Assembly: GCA_000828835.1 (NCBI GenBank)
Contig: AP014633.1
Span: 2,356,001 to 2,420,000, forward strand
Length of the DNA stretch: 64,000 nt
Origin: Thioploca ingrica
Lineage (GTDB): Bacteria; Pseudomonadota; Gammaproteobacteria; Beggiatoales; Beggiatoaceae
Direction: 5' to 3'
Shown here: piece by piece, positions 26,401 to 35,356 of the stretch
Numbering within the stretch: position 1 is the stretch's first letter
How the letters are laid out: every line of letters starts with the position of its first letter
Program-made: the position numbers and the translations under genes
Notes under the pieces: generated by a model
What the model was told of the DNA's origin: nothing
The model's database searches: none
Seen by the model: the letters and a program-made list of their open reading frames with translations, nothing else

Positions 26401-29400
26401 GGTTATCGCTAATGCTACCGAAACTTGGCGAGTCAGTCACGAACCCTTTGCGATTTACTCTTCTAACCCAACGCCTAATAGTATGCTTGATTTTGGTGAG
26501 ACTGCTCAAGGCGCTTCAACTACGGTAGCGATCGAAGTGACGAAACTGGGAAGTATCCCTTTAACCGTTGAGTTAGATCGAATTAGTGGTCATCAAGCCA
26601 GTGATTTTAAAGTGATTACCCCGCCGTTGCCGCTAACGATTGCTGAACTCGGTGGAACAGCAACGATAACCGTCCAATGCACCCCTTCAGAACCAGGGTT
26701 GAGCACCGCTGAAGTGACTTTGAAGACCAATGATCCGGCGCGCCCTCGGGTTTCTTATCCACTTAAATGTCTAGGTAAACAACCACCGCGCTATTTTTCC
26801 GAACCAATTTCAGAGAGTCATTTAGATTTTGGTCACCAACTCGTGGGACAATCGACTTATCAGCAGATTCACGTTGAACAACAAGGTGAACTTGATTTAC
26901 AAGTGGATTTTGTGGCGATTACCGGTAGCCATGCCAATAATTTTGTAGTGACTGCTCCTCCGTTTCCAGTTCTGCTCACAGTTGACAAACCGACTCAGAC
27001 GATACAACTCAAATGCACTACGACTGATGAAGGCTTACACACGGCGGTTTTGCAGCTCGCGACCAATGATCCGCACCATCCCTTTCCGACTTATCAATTA
27101 GCTTGTGCGAGTGAATTTTCAGTAGGGAATTATCACTCGACTCCACCTCCAAACCAGACTATCCATCTGGGTGAGAGTATTGTCGGTAGACCCATCACCA
27201 CGACGCTGGTCATCAACAAAACCGGTCAAATGAATTTGCAGGTTGGATTAGAAAGTCTAACCGGTGCTCATAGCCAAGATTTTCACCTGATTGATCCGGT
27301 CTTACCATTTGAAATTAAAGATGAAACTGAGACAAAAACTATAACGATTCAATGTACCCCGTTAGCCACCGGATTACGTCAAGCTAATTTGGTACTCAAT
27401 AGTAGTGATCCAGCGCAACCGGTATTGACTTATCCTTTAGAATGTATCGGTAAACAACCTACTGATGTGGCAGCAATTTTAAATTCTCTAGAACTCAACA
27501 GTAATAGAGACCTTGCTAATGACTCGGTTTCAGCAACCGAACCAATGAGTTACAGTTTGGTACCAGCGCCTAATACCCTGCTGTACTTTACCAACAGCCC
27601 TAATAATGAGCCAACTCGCCAAACTTTGACCGTGAATGCGAATCAAGGTGAACCGGTGCAAATTGATTCTTGGGTGATAACTGGTCTACACGCTGATGAT
27701 TTCTTGATCCATTCGGCGCCACTACCGCTTAACATAACCAACAATGGCTTTGCGGCTGTCGAAGTGCAATGTGCTTTTTCTAAGCTCGATCGATATGGTT
27801 TACATACCGCATTATTAGAAGTGAAAGTCAGTGCACCTTATCCTGCCAGTTTATTTTATCCCTTGGTGTGTGTGAGTGAAAAACCCAATAGCCCCGGTTA
27901 TGATTCCTTACCTTCCCCAGAATCACAGCTGAATGTGGGGGAAAATTCACTCGGTAACCCCACCACGACGGGGTTAATCGTGTTAGAAGTGGGTAGCAGT
28001 CCACTGGAAGTCCAGACCAGTATCATCACCGGTCCACAGGCGGCTGATTTTAGTATTAGTGAAGGAATAGCGCCATTTAGCTTAACCGCCACCGGTACTC
28101 ATTCTCATTCCTTAATTGTGCAATGTATTCCCAGTGAATTAGGACAACGTCAAGCTTATTTGACACTAACTACCAATGATCCGGATAGCAGCCAAGTCAA
28201 TTATGAATTAGTCTGTACTGGCTTATCAACTTCCCCATCAGCCGCGCCCACCGATATTTACTTATCGAATCAGGAGGTGCTTGAAGGTCAATCCACAGTA
28301 GCTCAATTAGTGGGGACATTGACTACCGTTGATCCCGATATTGACGAAGCACATTACTACACGGTAGTTGCCGATACTAAAGATATTTTTTTAATAAATA
28401 ACCACGAATTGTACTTAAAACCCGGCGTTACTATTGATTTTGAAACCACTCCAAATTATACCGTAATGATCCGGAGTACGGATCAAGCTGGGTTATTTGT
28501 GGATAAAGCCTTTACCATCCAGGTCATTGATTCTGCTGAGGCTATTTTTAGTGGGCAAATTCAAACGTCAGCCGGCGCAGTGGGTAGTCAATTAACGATA
28601 GATGCACCCGAATCAATTACCCTGATTGGGCGCATTCAACCAAAGCAAAAACATCTTGGTAATCAAGCGGATATTATTGTCACTTACCAATGGTGGTCAG
28701 CCGACGATCATTCTACTTTGAATCTACCGATAGTGGTAAGTAAGAATCAATTATTAACGCCTTCACTTGAATTCACCTTATTCCAAGGCAATTTAATTGG
28801 CTTAGCCGGACTGTTTAAAGTGCATTTAGGTTATCAAATTAATAACCAGTTGTTAGCCGGTGAGATAGCGACTTTATCGGTTCGTTCTAACCGACCACCG
28901 ACGGATATTCTTTTATCTGCCGCAGTGGTAGCCGAAAACAGCCCGCTTGACACCCCGATAGGAAAACTCGTGGTTCTGGATCCGGATCAAGGCGAATGGT
29001 TTAAGTGCGGTTTAATTGACGATGCCGGTGGGCGCTTTAAGATCGTTGATAATGAATTACGAGTCGCTAATCCTTATTTACTTGATTTTGAAACGGCACG
29101 TGACCATTCGATCACGGTTAAAGCAGTCGATGCCAGTGGTGAAATGGTAGAAAAATCTTTGCTGATTACCGTCAAAGATGAAATTGAATCCAATCCACCC
29201 GCAAAAAATTCTACTGATGATGCTGCCGCGCCTACACCAGAAGATTTAGTGATTTCCATTTTCCCCAAACCAGAACAGGTTGGTGAACCAGCGGATATTT
29301 TAATGAATTATCATTGGCTTCCTACTCACGGTGAGCCTTTTCATTGGTCAAGTAGCTATGCTCAAAATCTTTACCTCCAACCTCAAATGGACTTACTCAT

Positions 29401-29812
29401 CTGGCAAGGATCAATTAAAGAATTAAGTGGGGAATTCATTATCGAGCCGGCTTATTTATTAGCCAATGGTGATCTCATGACACAACCGGCTATCCGCTTT
29501 AACATTAAGCCCAATAGCATTCCCTACCATTTGATTTTAAGTAACAATACGGTTGTGGAAACCAGCCCAGTTGGAACTTTAGTGGGGACTTTATCCGTCG
29601 AACCCGACATCCCAGATCGCTATGTACATGAATTAATAGATGATGCTGCTAGACAATTTAGTTTAATTGACAATCAGATTGTGATGGCAGCAGAACAGCC
29701 GTTAACTCATCAGCAATCCGCTCATTCGATTACTGTGCGGACGATGGACTTGCAAACCGGTTCGGAACTCGAAACTGCTTTGGTTATTTATGTTATGCCA
29801 GATAATCCCTAA
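23468..29812 (+). CDS. Giant secreted mosaic protein: beta-helix, Ig-like, ASH and cadherin-like domains
   Basis: The 2114-residue protein starts after GAGGAT and has a long signal region with a membrane helix near residues 30-47. Domains by eye: a right-handed beta-helix (about 50-540) with many GGGIYN/GGGLY turns like polymorphic outer-membrane proteins; about four Ig-like modules (about 560-990) beginning FEVTFSEKVTGLDETDLQL; five choice-of-anchor-D/ASH modules (about 995-1585), each ending in an IxxQCTPSExG and NDPxxPxxxYPLxC pattern; then three cadherin-like modules alternating with two related beta-rich modules (about 1595-2114). No C-terminal anchor or autotransporter barrel is seen. 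It is probably an adhesin or sheath/matrix protein. The export route is not visible. Confidence 0.8.
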   Translation: MLSPIFKFLPISLWANSLKICFSAKRRRFLGGIIFLVCGLAWSQNISATIIYVKSNAVGENNGSSWQDAYLDLQNALATASIRDQIWVAPGIYTPSQPNDTGDPREVTFKLIDGIKIYGGFAGIIGSEGIFSGLFQNQLVRNPNDYETILSGNIGISDSDTDNSYHVVTSDDTMTNNTLLDGFTITKGNANGGNDKDFGGGLYNRGGKPRLENLIFKNNVATQCGGGIYNFNSTDLVLKAVKLANNVATQNGGGMCNMNSSPQLNSITAINNSAFDGGGIYNNNSILVLNGGYVKENQASNNGGGIYNQNTTLKVTDNLNKVTIQSNQASLNGGGIYNNNSQLTISYFSVEGNLATGNGGGLYDDATSYSSMHHTLFTGNKAANGGGWYSENSNSILRQMTFSGNLAVNQGGGIYHAAGSLVVNNSILWNNADQAGNNQSQSAQIYFDLIPPMVESPIVNYSIIQGGWSDITDYPDHNNNENPRFVSDIDPLLAPQTGGDFHLTPGSPAANTGLNILLDGTVKDFEQKVRIINDIVDMGPYEMQFPSVSQISCKHPKGCGDQQLPINDPTLQFEVTFSEKVTGLDETDLQLHTENLQAHITDISPSSGSHQKTYLVTVTITEVTANLATLRLDVEDNDSIINESNISLGDIGLGNGNFTTGEVYFVDLMPPTVTIEQASQQPDPTGFSPLVFTVTFSEKINGFKETDINFNGSTEKELLTATLIDNNPSYTVAVKGMVKPGLVIATINADVVTDIAGNLNKLSTSTDNQITYEPTPPVVVAIEPKLRNPSKEAMVTYLVTFSEAVTGIDMTDFGLETNLIGAYVDSVTGEGQIYTVKVNTGEGEGDLQLNLVDNDTIVNQLTVPLGGIEANNGNFKGGSYHIDRIAPTVEIVAVDPDPREQGVPSILIQFSEAVTDFDLADLVLTRNGENDLLTSSQNLTSHDQLTWQLDNLFGLNNDNGDYLLVVKAADITDEVGNKVIANATETWRVSHEPFAIYSSNPTPNSMLDFGETAQGASTTVAIEVTKLGSIPLTVELDRISGHQASDFKVITPPLPLTIAELGGTATITVQCTPSEPGLSTAEVTLKTNDPARPRVSYPLKCLGKQPPRYFSEPISESHLDFGHQLVGQSTYQQIHVEQQGELDLQVDFVAITGSHANNFVVTAPPFPVLLTVDKPTQTIQLKCTTTDEGLHTAVLQLATNDPHHPFPTYQLACASEFSVGNYHSTPPPNQTIHLGESIVGRPITTTLVINKTGQMNLQVGLESLTGAHSQDFHLIDPVLPFEIKDETETKTITIQCTPLATGLRQANLVLNSSDPAQPVLTYPLECIGKQPTDVAAILNSLELNSNRDLANDSVSATEPMSYSLVPAPNTLLYFTNSPNNEPTRQTLTVNANQGEPVQIDSWVITGLHADDFLIHSAPLPLNITNNGFAAVEVQCAFSKLDRYGLHTALLEVKVSAPYPASLFYPLVCVSEKPNSPGYDSLPSPESQLNVGENSLGNPTTTGLIVLEVGSSPLEVQTSIITGPQAADFSISEGIAPFSLTATGTHSHSLIVQCIPSELGQRQAYLTLTTNDPDSSQVNYELVCTGLSTSPSAAPTDIYLSNQEVLEGQSTVAQLVGTLTTVDPDIDEAHYYTVVADTKDIFLINNHELYLKPGVTIDFETTPNYTVMIRSTDQAGLFVDKAFTIQVIDSAEAIFSGQIQTSAGAVGSQLTIDAPESITLIGRIQPKQKHLGNQADIIVTYQWWSADDHSTLNLPIVVSKNQLLTPSLEFTLFQGNLIGLAGLFKVHLGYQINNQLLAGEIATLSVRSNRPPTDILLSAAVVAENSPLDTPIGKLVVLDPDQGEWFKCGLIDDAGGRFKIVDNELRVANPYLLDFETARDHSITVKAVDASGEMVEKSLLITVKDEIESNPPAKNSTDDAAAPTPEDLVISIFPKPEQVGEPADILMNYHWLPTHGEPFHWSSSYAQNLYLQPQMDLLIWQGSIKELSGEFIIEPAYLLANGDLMTQPAIRFNIKPNSIPYHLILSNNTVVETSPVGTLVGTLSVEPDIPDRYVHELIDDAARQFSLIDNQIVMAAEQPLTHQQSAHSITVRTMDLQTGSELETALVIYVMPDNP

Positions 29813-29856
29813 CAGAATTTCCCTAACCGTCGGCAAAGGATTGCTGACCTACGCCG

Positions 29857-30012
29857 CAATGCCATTAAGTTAAGGAAAACTTCCCCTCTCCCGCTGGGAG
29901 AGGGGTTAGGGGTGAGGGTCATTTGGGCTTGAACTATCACCTTTTTTCCCTCACCCCAGTCCTCTCTCAAAGGGAGAGGGAAAACTTTAAATCGCTTAAC
30001 TTAATGGCATTG
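29857..30012. repeat. 156-bp MITE-like element with 18-bp terminal inverted repeats
   Basis: CAATGCCATTAAGTTAAG at 29857-29874 is perfectly inverted at 29995-30012. Inside, CCCTCTCCC/GGGAGAGGG arms continue the palindrome around a GGTGAGGGTCATTTGGG core. It has no coding capacity. Partial copies lie near 2741-2800 and 13996-14041. Probably a non-autonomous transposable element. Confidence 0.8.
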
Positions 30013-30150
30013 AGGCTTTGGCTACCCATATTCTTCACAAATATCTCTCTGGTACATTGGTGGAGAAACACAATCTAGGATAGATTGCTCGCTACCGAAC
30101 TCCGCTTCGCGTATTTCGTCAAGCATGGATATCAACGATCAATCAGGATT
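30013..30150. other. Intergenic remainder between repeat and H-NOX gene
   Basis: It contains degenerate repeat-like sequence and no gene. It separates the convergent mosaic-protein and H-NOX genes. Confidence 0.4.
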
Positions 30151-30732
30151 TCATATTCCATACCGACCGATCTGTTCCCTACCTATCATCATTGGCTTGA
30201 CAAAACCCGAGTAAGGAAAAACAATTCTGACTTTATTTTCTGCTAATTGAGTCACTTGAAGTTCCTCATGATAATAATTTCCAACTCCCTTTATCAGCCC
30301 AATCATCAAATCAATTAAATTTCTATGAGATTTATATTTCATTATCATAATATTATCGGCTTCAATCTGATAACTAAATCTGGGTGGTTGCGCATTTTTT
30401 ATTTGATAAGTTATTTGCTGATGAAGTTCGTCCATACCGAGTAAAAAATCCATTGCGCATTGATATTTGGAATAATAGCGAAAGTAAGCTTCTTGGCTAT
30501 AAGTATTTACCCAATAATCTCCAAATTTATCAGCTAACTGAGTGGGTGATATAGCTAAAACATGGCAAAGTTCTTCGATAATTTTTATCACCGTCAAGTC
30601 ATCAATATTTTCTATGACTGGGAATACGGCGTATTTACTTATGCCAATATTTTCAAGAGTTTCCTCCCACGGTTCTTTGCCAAAATGCGCCACGGTCATT
30701 CTTTTTAAACAGGTCGGAATTGAACCTTTCAT
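30151..30732 (-). CDS. H-NOX heme-based nitric oxide/oxygen sensor
   Basis: The 193-residue protein is a stand-alone H-NOX (HNOB) domain. It starts MKGSIPTCLKRMTVAHFG, followed by WEETLENIGI. The proximal heme ligand is H104 (MDELHQQITYQ), the distorting Pro lies in AQPPRF (116-117), and the heme-propionate motif YxSxR is intact as Y133-K-S-H-R137. The downstream LMIGLIKGVGNYY segment is typical. Bacterial H-NOX proteins sense NO at picomolar to nanomolar levels and pass the signal to a kinase or cyclic-di-GMP enzyme usually encoded next door. No such partner adjoins it here. A Tyr in the distal pocket, which would suggest O2 binding, cannot be judged by eye. Confidence 0.92.
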   Translation of the reverse strand: MKGSIPTCLKRMTVAHFGKEPWEETLENIGISKYAVFPVIENIDDLTVIKIIEELCHVLAISPTQLADKFGDYWVNTYSQEAYFRYYSKYQCAMDFLLGMDELHQQITYQIKNAQPPRFSYQIEADNIMIMKYKSHRNLIDLMIGLIKGVGNYYHEELQVTQLAENKVRIVFPYSGFVKPMMIGREQIGRYGI

Positions 30733-31155
30733 AAGGATTAATTTCCAAATAGGTGAAACTTAACTACCATTTTTTATAATATTGATGCTTAATAAGCACG
30801 TCATTTGAGTAAAATGAGGGTTATTCAGGACTGACTATTTTTAATAATCCCCTTTTCAGAATCACAATTCAAGTCTTTAATTGTTATCTAAATTTAAACA
30901 ACTTTAGAAAAATCGCTGGGTGCGTAACGTGAGTTATCTTCTAAAGTATTAACAACCGAATTGATTATTTTCTCCCCAGCAATTTTTCTTGCTAGTAAAA
31001 TATATACCTCCTAAAATAAAAAGATAATTTGCCAGATATTTTTTAACGCAGTGCCATAATTTGTTACTTATCTTTTCATGAGTAAGAGCACTTGCTGGAC
31101 TTGCTAACAAGGGATACTCTGGTGGTGTTTCTTATCGCTCATAAGGATAATAACC
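30733..31155. other. Divergent promoter region between H-NOX and trpG genes
   Basis: These 423 AT-rich bases must hold promoters for both divergent genes. There is no coding frame, tRNA or clear repeat, and no recognisable attenuator before trpG. Confidence 0.45.
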
Positions 31156-31773
31156 ATGCTCCTGATGATAGACAATTATGACTCTTTTACCTATAATTTG
31201 GTTCAATATTTTGGTGAATTAAATTGTGAGGTACAAGTTTACCGTAATGATCAAATCACTTTAACTGAAATGGCTAATTTGTTACCTCAATATCTCGTTA
31301 TCTCTCCTGGTCCTTGTACCCCAAACCAAGCCGGAATTTCTTTATCTGCCATCCAAACTTTTGCTGGTAAAATTCCATTACTCGGTGTTTGCCTTGGACA
31401 TCAAAGCATCGGGCAAGCTTTTGGTGGCAAAATTGTTCATGCTAAATATATCATGCATGGGAAAACTTCAATGATATATCATACCGGTCAGGGTATTTTT
31501 CAGGGAATACCAAACCCTTTTCAAGCAACCCGTTATCATTCTTTGGTAATAGACCCAACAACTGTGCCAGATTGTTTAGCCATTACCGCGTGGACTCAAA
31601 CTGCTAGCGGTGAGAAAGAAGAAATTATGGGAATTCAACACCAGAACCACCTCATCGTCGGGGTACAATTTCATCCAGAATCGATTCTAACTCATCATGG
31701 ACATACTTTACTCAAGAATTTTTTGACCATGGCATCCGTTTCTGAGCTAACCAATCGGGGGTACCGGCAATAG
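31156..31773 (+). CDS. trpG: Glutamine amidotransferase, anthranilate/aminodeoxychorismate synthase component II
   Basis: The 205-residue class I amidotransferase supplies ammonia from glutamine to TrpE or PabB. The catalytic triad is C79 (LLGVCLGHQ), H173 and E175 (QFHPESILT). It starts [20 protein letters not shown] and has the [12 protein letters not shown] oxyanion strand. Family members often serve both tryptophan and folate synthesis, so pabA is equally suitable. In many proteobacteria it is followed by trpD and trpC; here it stands alone, upstream of the pilus genes. Confidence 0.92.
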   Translation: MLLMIDNYDSFTYNLVQYFGELNCEVQVYRNDQITLTEMANLLPQYLVISPGPCTPNQAGISLSAIQTFAGKIPLLGVCLGHQSIGQAFGGKIVHAKYIMHGKTSMIYHTGQGIFQGIPNPFQATRYHSLVIDPTTVPDCLAITAWTQTASGEKEEIMGIQHQNHLIVGVQFHPESILTHHGHTLLKNFLTMASVSELTNRGYRQ

Positions 31774-32055
31774 TTCTTAACCTAAGTAAAACTGATCGGT
31801 CATAAAATAAAGAGTCAACTGTTAAAAGCCAAAAAATAGATTATTATTATAATAGTTCGGTCAAGTTAATTTACCGAATTAAAAAGACTGATCTAAGAGA
31901 ATAACTCATTGAATTAAATTAATGTTTATGGTTTAATGATCTCACTTTTTAATTTAACCCCAATGGGTTAAACTCAAATGACCTAACTCGTTTGGCTAAT
32001 TATTTCCAGATAGTCTATCATTTGATAAATATCTAACAACAACATTGATAACACC

Positions 32056-33774
32056 ATGGCAGTCTTAAAACCTAAAATTGTCCTTCCAGGGCTGGCACGT
32101 AAATTAGTCGCTGAAGGACTATTAAGTGAAGCGGATGCGGAACAAGCATTCGAGAAATCGTTGGCAACACACATTCCCTTTGCCAGCTATGTGGTCAGCC
32201 AAAAACTGGCTAGCAGTCGCGATGTGGCCATTGCTGCCGCTGAAGAATTTGGTGTTCCTTTAGTTGACATTGATAGTGTTAACCTGAATCCTGAAACGAT
32301 CAAATTAATCGACCAAAAGTTATTGGAAAAACACCATGCGCTACCTATTTTTAGCCGTGGTAAGCGTCTCTTTGTGGCTATTTCGGATCCGACCAACATC
32401 CATGCCTTAGATGAGATTAAGTTTCATACTAAAATGCACACCGAAGCAATTTTAGCGGAAGAAGATAAATTAGAAAAAGCGATAGAGCGTGCTTTGGAAG
32501 TCTTTGATACCAGTATGAAAGGTTTGAATGATGAAATTGGCGAGATTGATCTGGTTGATGAAGAAAAAAGTGATAAGGCTGAAGACGACAAGAATGAAGC
32601 CGATGAAGCGCCGATTGTTAAATTTGTTAACAAAATGTTGCTGGATGCTATCAAAATAGGGGCATCTGATTTACATTTTGAACCCTACGAGAAATTTTAC
32701 CGAGTACGCTTTCGCGTTGATGGCATGCTGAAAGTGGTTTCCAATCCCCCCGTTACTCTGGCTAGAAAATTAGCCGCTCGGATTAAGGTGATGTCACGCT
32801 TAGATGTTTCCGAACGACGAGTGCCACAAGATGGACGGATTAAACTGAAACTTTCTGCTAATAAATCGATTGATTTCCGAGTCAGTACTTGTCCTATTTT
32901 ATGGGGCGAGAAAATCGTTATGCGCATTTTGGATTCTTCGGCGGCTAAGCTCAATATTGATATGCTCGGCTATGAAGAAGAGCAAAAGCGTCTTTATCTA
33001 GAAGCACTGGCTAATCCTTATGGGATGGTCTTAGTTACCGGACCAACCGGGAGTGGCAAAACCGTTTCTCTCTATACAGGCATTAATATTCTTAACAAAG
33101 AAGGCGTTAATATTTCAACCGCAGAAGACCCGGTTGAAATTAATTTACCTGGCGTTAACCAAGTACAGATTGATGAGAAAACCGGGATGACTTTTTCTAA
33201 AGCCTTGAAAGCTTTTCTGCGACAAGATCCTGATATTATCTTAGTTGGCGAAATTCGTGATTTAGAGACGGGAGGGATTGCTATCAAAGCGGCTTCTACC
33301 GGTCATATGGTGATGTCCACTTTACATACCAATGACGCTCCTCAGACTTTAACGCGAATGGTTGATATGGGCATTCCCTCGTTTGCGATAGCAACTTGTG
33401 TCAACTTAATTATGGCGCAGCGTCTTTGCCGTCGTTTGTGTAGTTGTAAAGTAGAACAGGATATACCGGAAAAAACTTTGTTAGAAGAAGGATTTAAAAA
33501 AGAAGAAATACCGAACATTAAACTTTATGCTCCTAGACTAGGAGGTTGTGAAAAATGTGGTGGTGCTGGATATAAAGGTCGGGTGGGTATTTATCAGGTC
33601 ATGCCGATCTCTGAGGAAATGAAGCGTCTGATTATGGAAGGTAGCAATGCGATTGGCATAGCTGACCAAGCCCGTAAGGAAGGTATTCCGGATTTACGGG
33701 TGTCCGGGTTGAAAAAAGTCAAAGATGGCTTAACTTCATTAGAAGAAGTCAATCGTGTGGTTAATAAAGAGTAG
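32056..33774 (+). CDS. pilB: Type IV pilus assembly ATPase PilB
   Basis: The 572-residue hexameric ATPase powers pilus extension. It has an N-terminal MshEN/T2SSE_N domain (about 20-150), then the motor: ASDLHFEPYEKFYRVRFRVD, Walker A GPTGSGKT (329-336), the Asp box with AEDPVEINL, Walker B ILVGEIRDLETGG, the His box GHMVMSTLHTND, and the four-Cys zinc site (CRRLCSCK...CEKCGG). The C-terminal part ends in EEVNRVVNKE. It starts the pilB-pilC-pilD-coaE-zapD run; 310 bp separate it from pilC. The N-terminal MshEN domain can bind cyclic di-GMP in some homologues, so the membrane GGDEF protein could be relevant. Confidence 0.96.
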   Translation: MAVLKPKIVLPGLARKLVAEGLLSEADAEQAFEKSLATHIPFASYVVSQKLASSRDVAIAAAEEFGVPLVDIDSVNLNPETIKLIDQKLLEKHHALPIFSRGKRLFVAISDPTNIHALDEIKFHTKMHTEAILAEEDKLEKAIERALEVFDTSMKGLNDEIGEIDLVDEEKSDKAEDDKNEADEAPIVKFVNKMLLDAIKIGASDLHFEPYEKFYRVRFRVDGMLKVVSNPPVTLARKLAARIKVMSRLDVSERRVPQDGRIKLKLSANKSIDFRVSTCPILWGEKIVMRILDSSAAKLNIDMLGYEEEQKRLYLEALANPYGMVLVTGPTGSGKTVSLYTGINILNKEGVNISTAEDPVEINLPGVNQVQIDEKTGMTFSKALKAFLRQDPDIILVGEIRDLETGGIAIKAASTGHMVMSTLHTNDAPQTLTRMVDMGIPSFAIATCVNLIMAQRLCRRLCSCKVEQDIPEKTLLEEGFKKEEIPNIKLYAPRLGGCEKCGGAGYKGRVGIYQVMPISEEMKRLIMEGSNAIGIADQARKEGIPDLRVSGLKKVKDGLTSLEEVNRVVNKE

Positions 33775-34084
33775 TCGTATTGTTATTAAATAAGTGCTTT
33801 TCCCAACCAGAATAATTCTAATAAAAATAGCTTGATTAGCAATCGAACTCTAAACAAGCCAAAAATACTGGTTTTTCCCTTCTGAGTTAGGCTTGATAAA
33901 ATTAAAATAGGTTATCAATATTTTCTTACCTGAAATGGCAATAATGCTAGGTAGGTAAAACACCAAAACTTAACTTCATGCACTTGACATGAAAGGAATA
34001 GCATGACCAGAAGCAGTTCCATTATCACTAAATACAATAGAATCTAAGTGAAGAGATTTTATTCTTCTTAAGGAGATATAAACT
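33775..34084. other. Intergenic region between pilB and pilC
   Basis: The unusual 310-bp gap inside the pil run holds no coding frame. It may carry a separate promoter for pilC and the genes after it. A strong AAGGAGATATAAAC ribosome-binding site precedes pilC. Confidence 0.4.
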
Positions 34085-35311
34085 ATGGCTGCAACTGCAA
34101 CAAAAAAAGAAATTATGTTTGTCTATGAGGGCAAAGATAAAAAAGGAACTAAAAAGACCGGTGAACTGACTGGAGCAAGTGAAGCCGCTGTTAAAGCCGT
34201 TCTACGGAAGCAAGGAATACTTCCCATTAAAGTCAAGAAAAAACCGAAGTCATGGGGAATGGGAGGCAAACCCATTGAAACAGCGGATATTGCTCTGTTT
34301 GCTCGGCAAATGGCCACGATGATGACTTCAGGCGTACCTTTACTACAATCATTTGATTTAGTGGGACAAGGGCATGATAAACCAGCTTTCCAAAAATTAG
34401 TGATGGAAATCAAATCTAAGGTGGAAGCCGGTGGAACCATGGCAGATGCTTTACGTGAGCACCCCCAATATTTTGATTCACTTTTCTGCAATTTAGTTGA
34501 AGCCGGCGAACAAGCCGGTATTTTAGAATCGCTGTTAACTAAATTAGCTATTTATAAAGAGAAAAGTGAAGCTATTAAGAAGAAAGTCAAAGGGGCACTG
34601 AGTTATCCGATATCCATTATGGTCGTGGCTATGATCGTTAGCGCCATTCTTCTGATCTACGTGGTACCCGTATTTGCGGACATGTTTAAAAGCTTTGGTG
34701 GTCAATTACCGGGTTTAACTCAAATGGTGGTTAACATGTCAGATTTTCTGGTAGCTAATTATCATTGGGCGGAGATAGGTGGCGGTTTGTTTGGCGCTAA
34801 AATTGCGTTTGGACAAGCAAAACAACGTTCCGTGAAATTTCAACATTTTTTACAAAGATTATCCTTAAAATTACCGATGTTTGGCGAATTGCTGACTAAA
34901 TCGGCTTTAGCGCGCTTCACCCGTACCTTAGCCACTATGTTTGCAGCGGGAACACCTTTAGTGGAAGCAATGGATTCCGTTGCCGGTGCGACTGGGAATA
35001 TCGTTTTTTATGAAGCGACCATGAAAATTAAAGAAGAAGTGATGACTGGGACAACGTTGGCAGAAAGTATGCGTAATACTGGCGTTTTTCCGAATATGTG
35101 TGTCCAAATGACCCAAATTGGTGAAGAATCCGGTAGTATTGATAAAATGTTAAATAAAGTGGCTGACTACTATGAAGAAGAAGTTGATGCACTAGTAGAA
35201 TCATTGAGTGCAATGATGGAACCGATGATTATGGCCTTTTTGGGTGTAGTTATTGGTGGTTTGGTACTCGCCATGTATCTGCCTATTTTCAAAATGGGTG
35301 GTGAGATATAA
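34085..35311 (+). CDS. pilC: Type IV pilus inner-membrane platform protein PilC
   Basis: The 408-residue protein has a soluble N-terminus (FVYEGKDKKGTKKTGEL) and two T2SSF domains (about 70-200 and 275-400). Conserved stretches are FARQMATMMTSGVPLLQS, FTRTLATMFAAGTPLVEA and the second-domain MTQIGEESGSIDKMLNKVAD. Three membrane helices are present (near 175-195, 222-240 and 376-400). It couples the PilB hexamer to pilin polymerisation. Length and order are standard. Confidence 0.96.
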   Translation: MAATATKKEIMFVYEGKDKKGTKKTGELTGASEAAVKAVLRKQGILPIKVKKKPKSWGMGGKPIETADIALFARQMATMMTSGVPLLQSFDLVGQGHDKPAFQKLVMEIKSKVEAGGTMADALREHPQYFDSLFCNLVEAGEQAGILESLLTKLAIYKEKSEAIKKKVKGALSYPISIMVVAMIVSAILLIYVVPVFADMFKSFGGQLPGLTQMVVNMSDFLVANYHWAEIGGGLFGAKIAFGQAKQRSVKFQHFLQRLSLKLPMFGELLTKSALARFTRTLATMFAAGTPLVEAMDSVAGATGNIVFYEATMKIKEEVMTGTTLAESMRNTGVFPNMCVQMTQIGEESGSIDKMLNKVADYYEEEVDALVESLSAMMEPMIMAFLGVVIGGLVLAMYLPIFKMGGEI

Positions 35312-35356
35312 CACCATTGTTCAACCTAGATTTAAAATAACTGATAACTGAAATAA

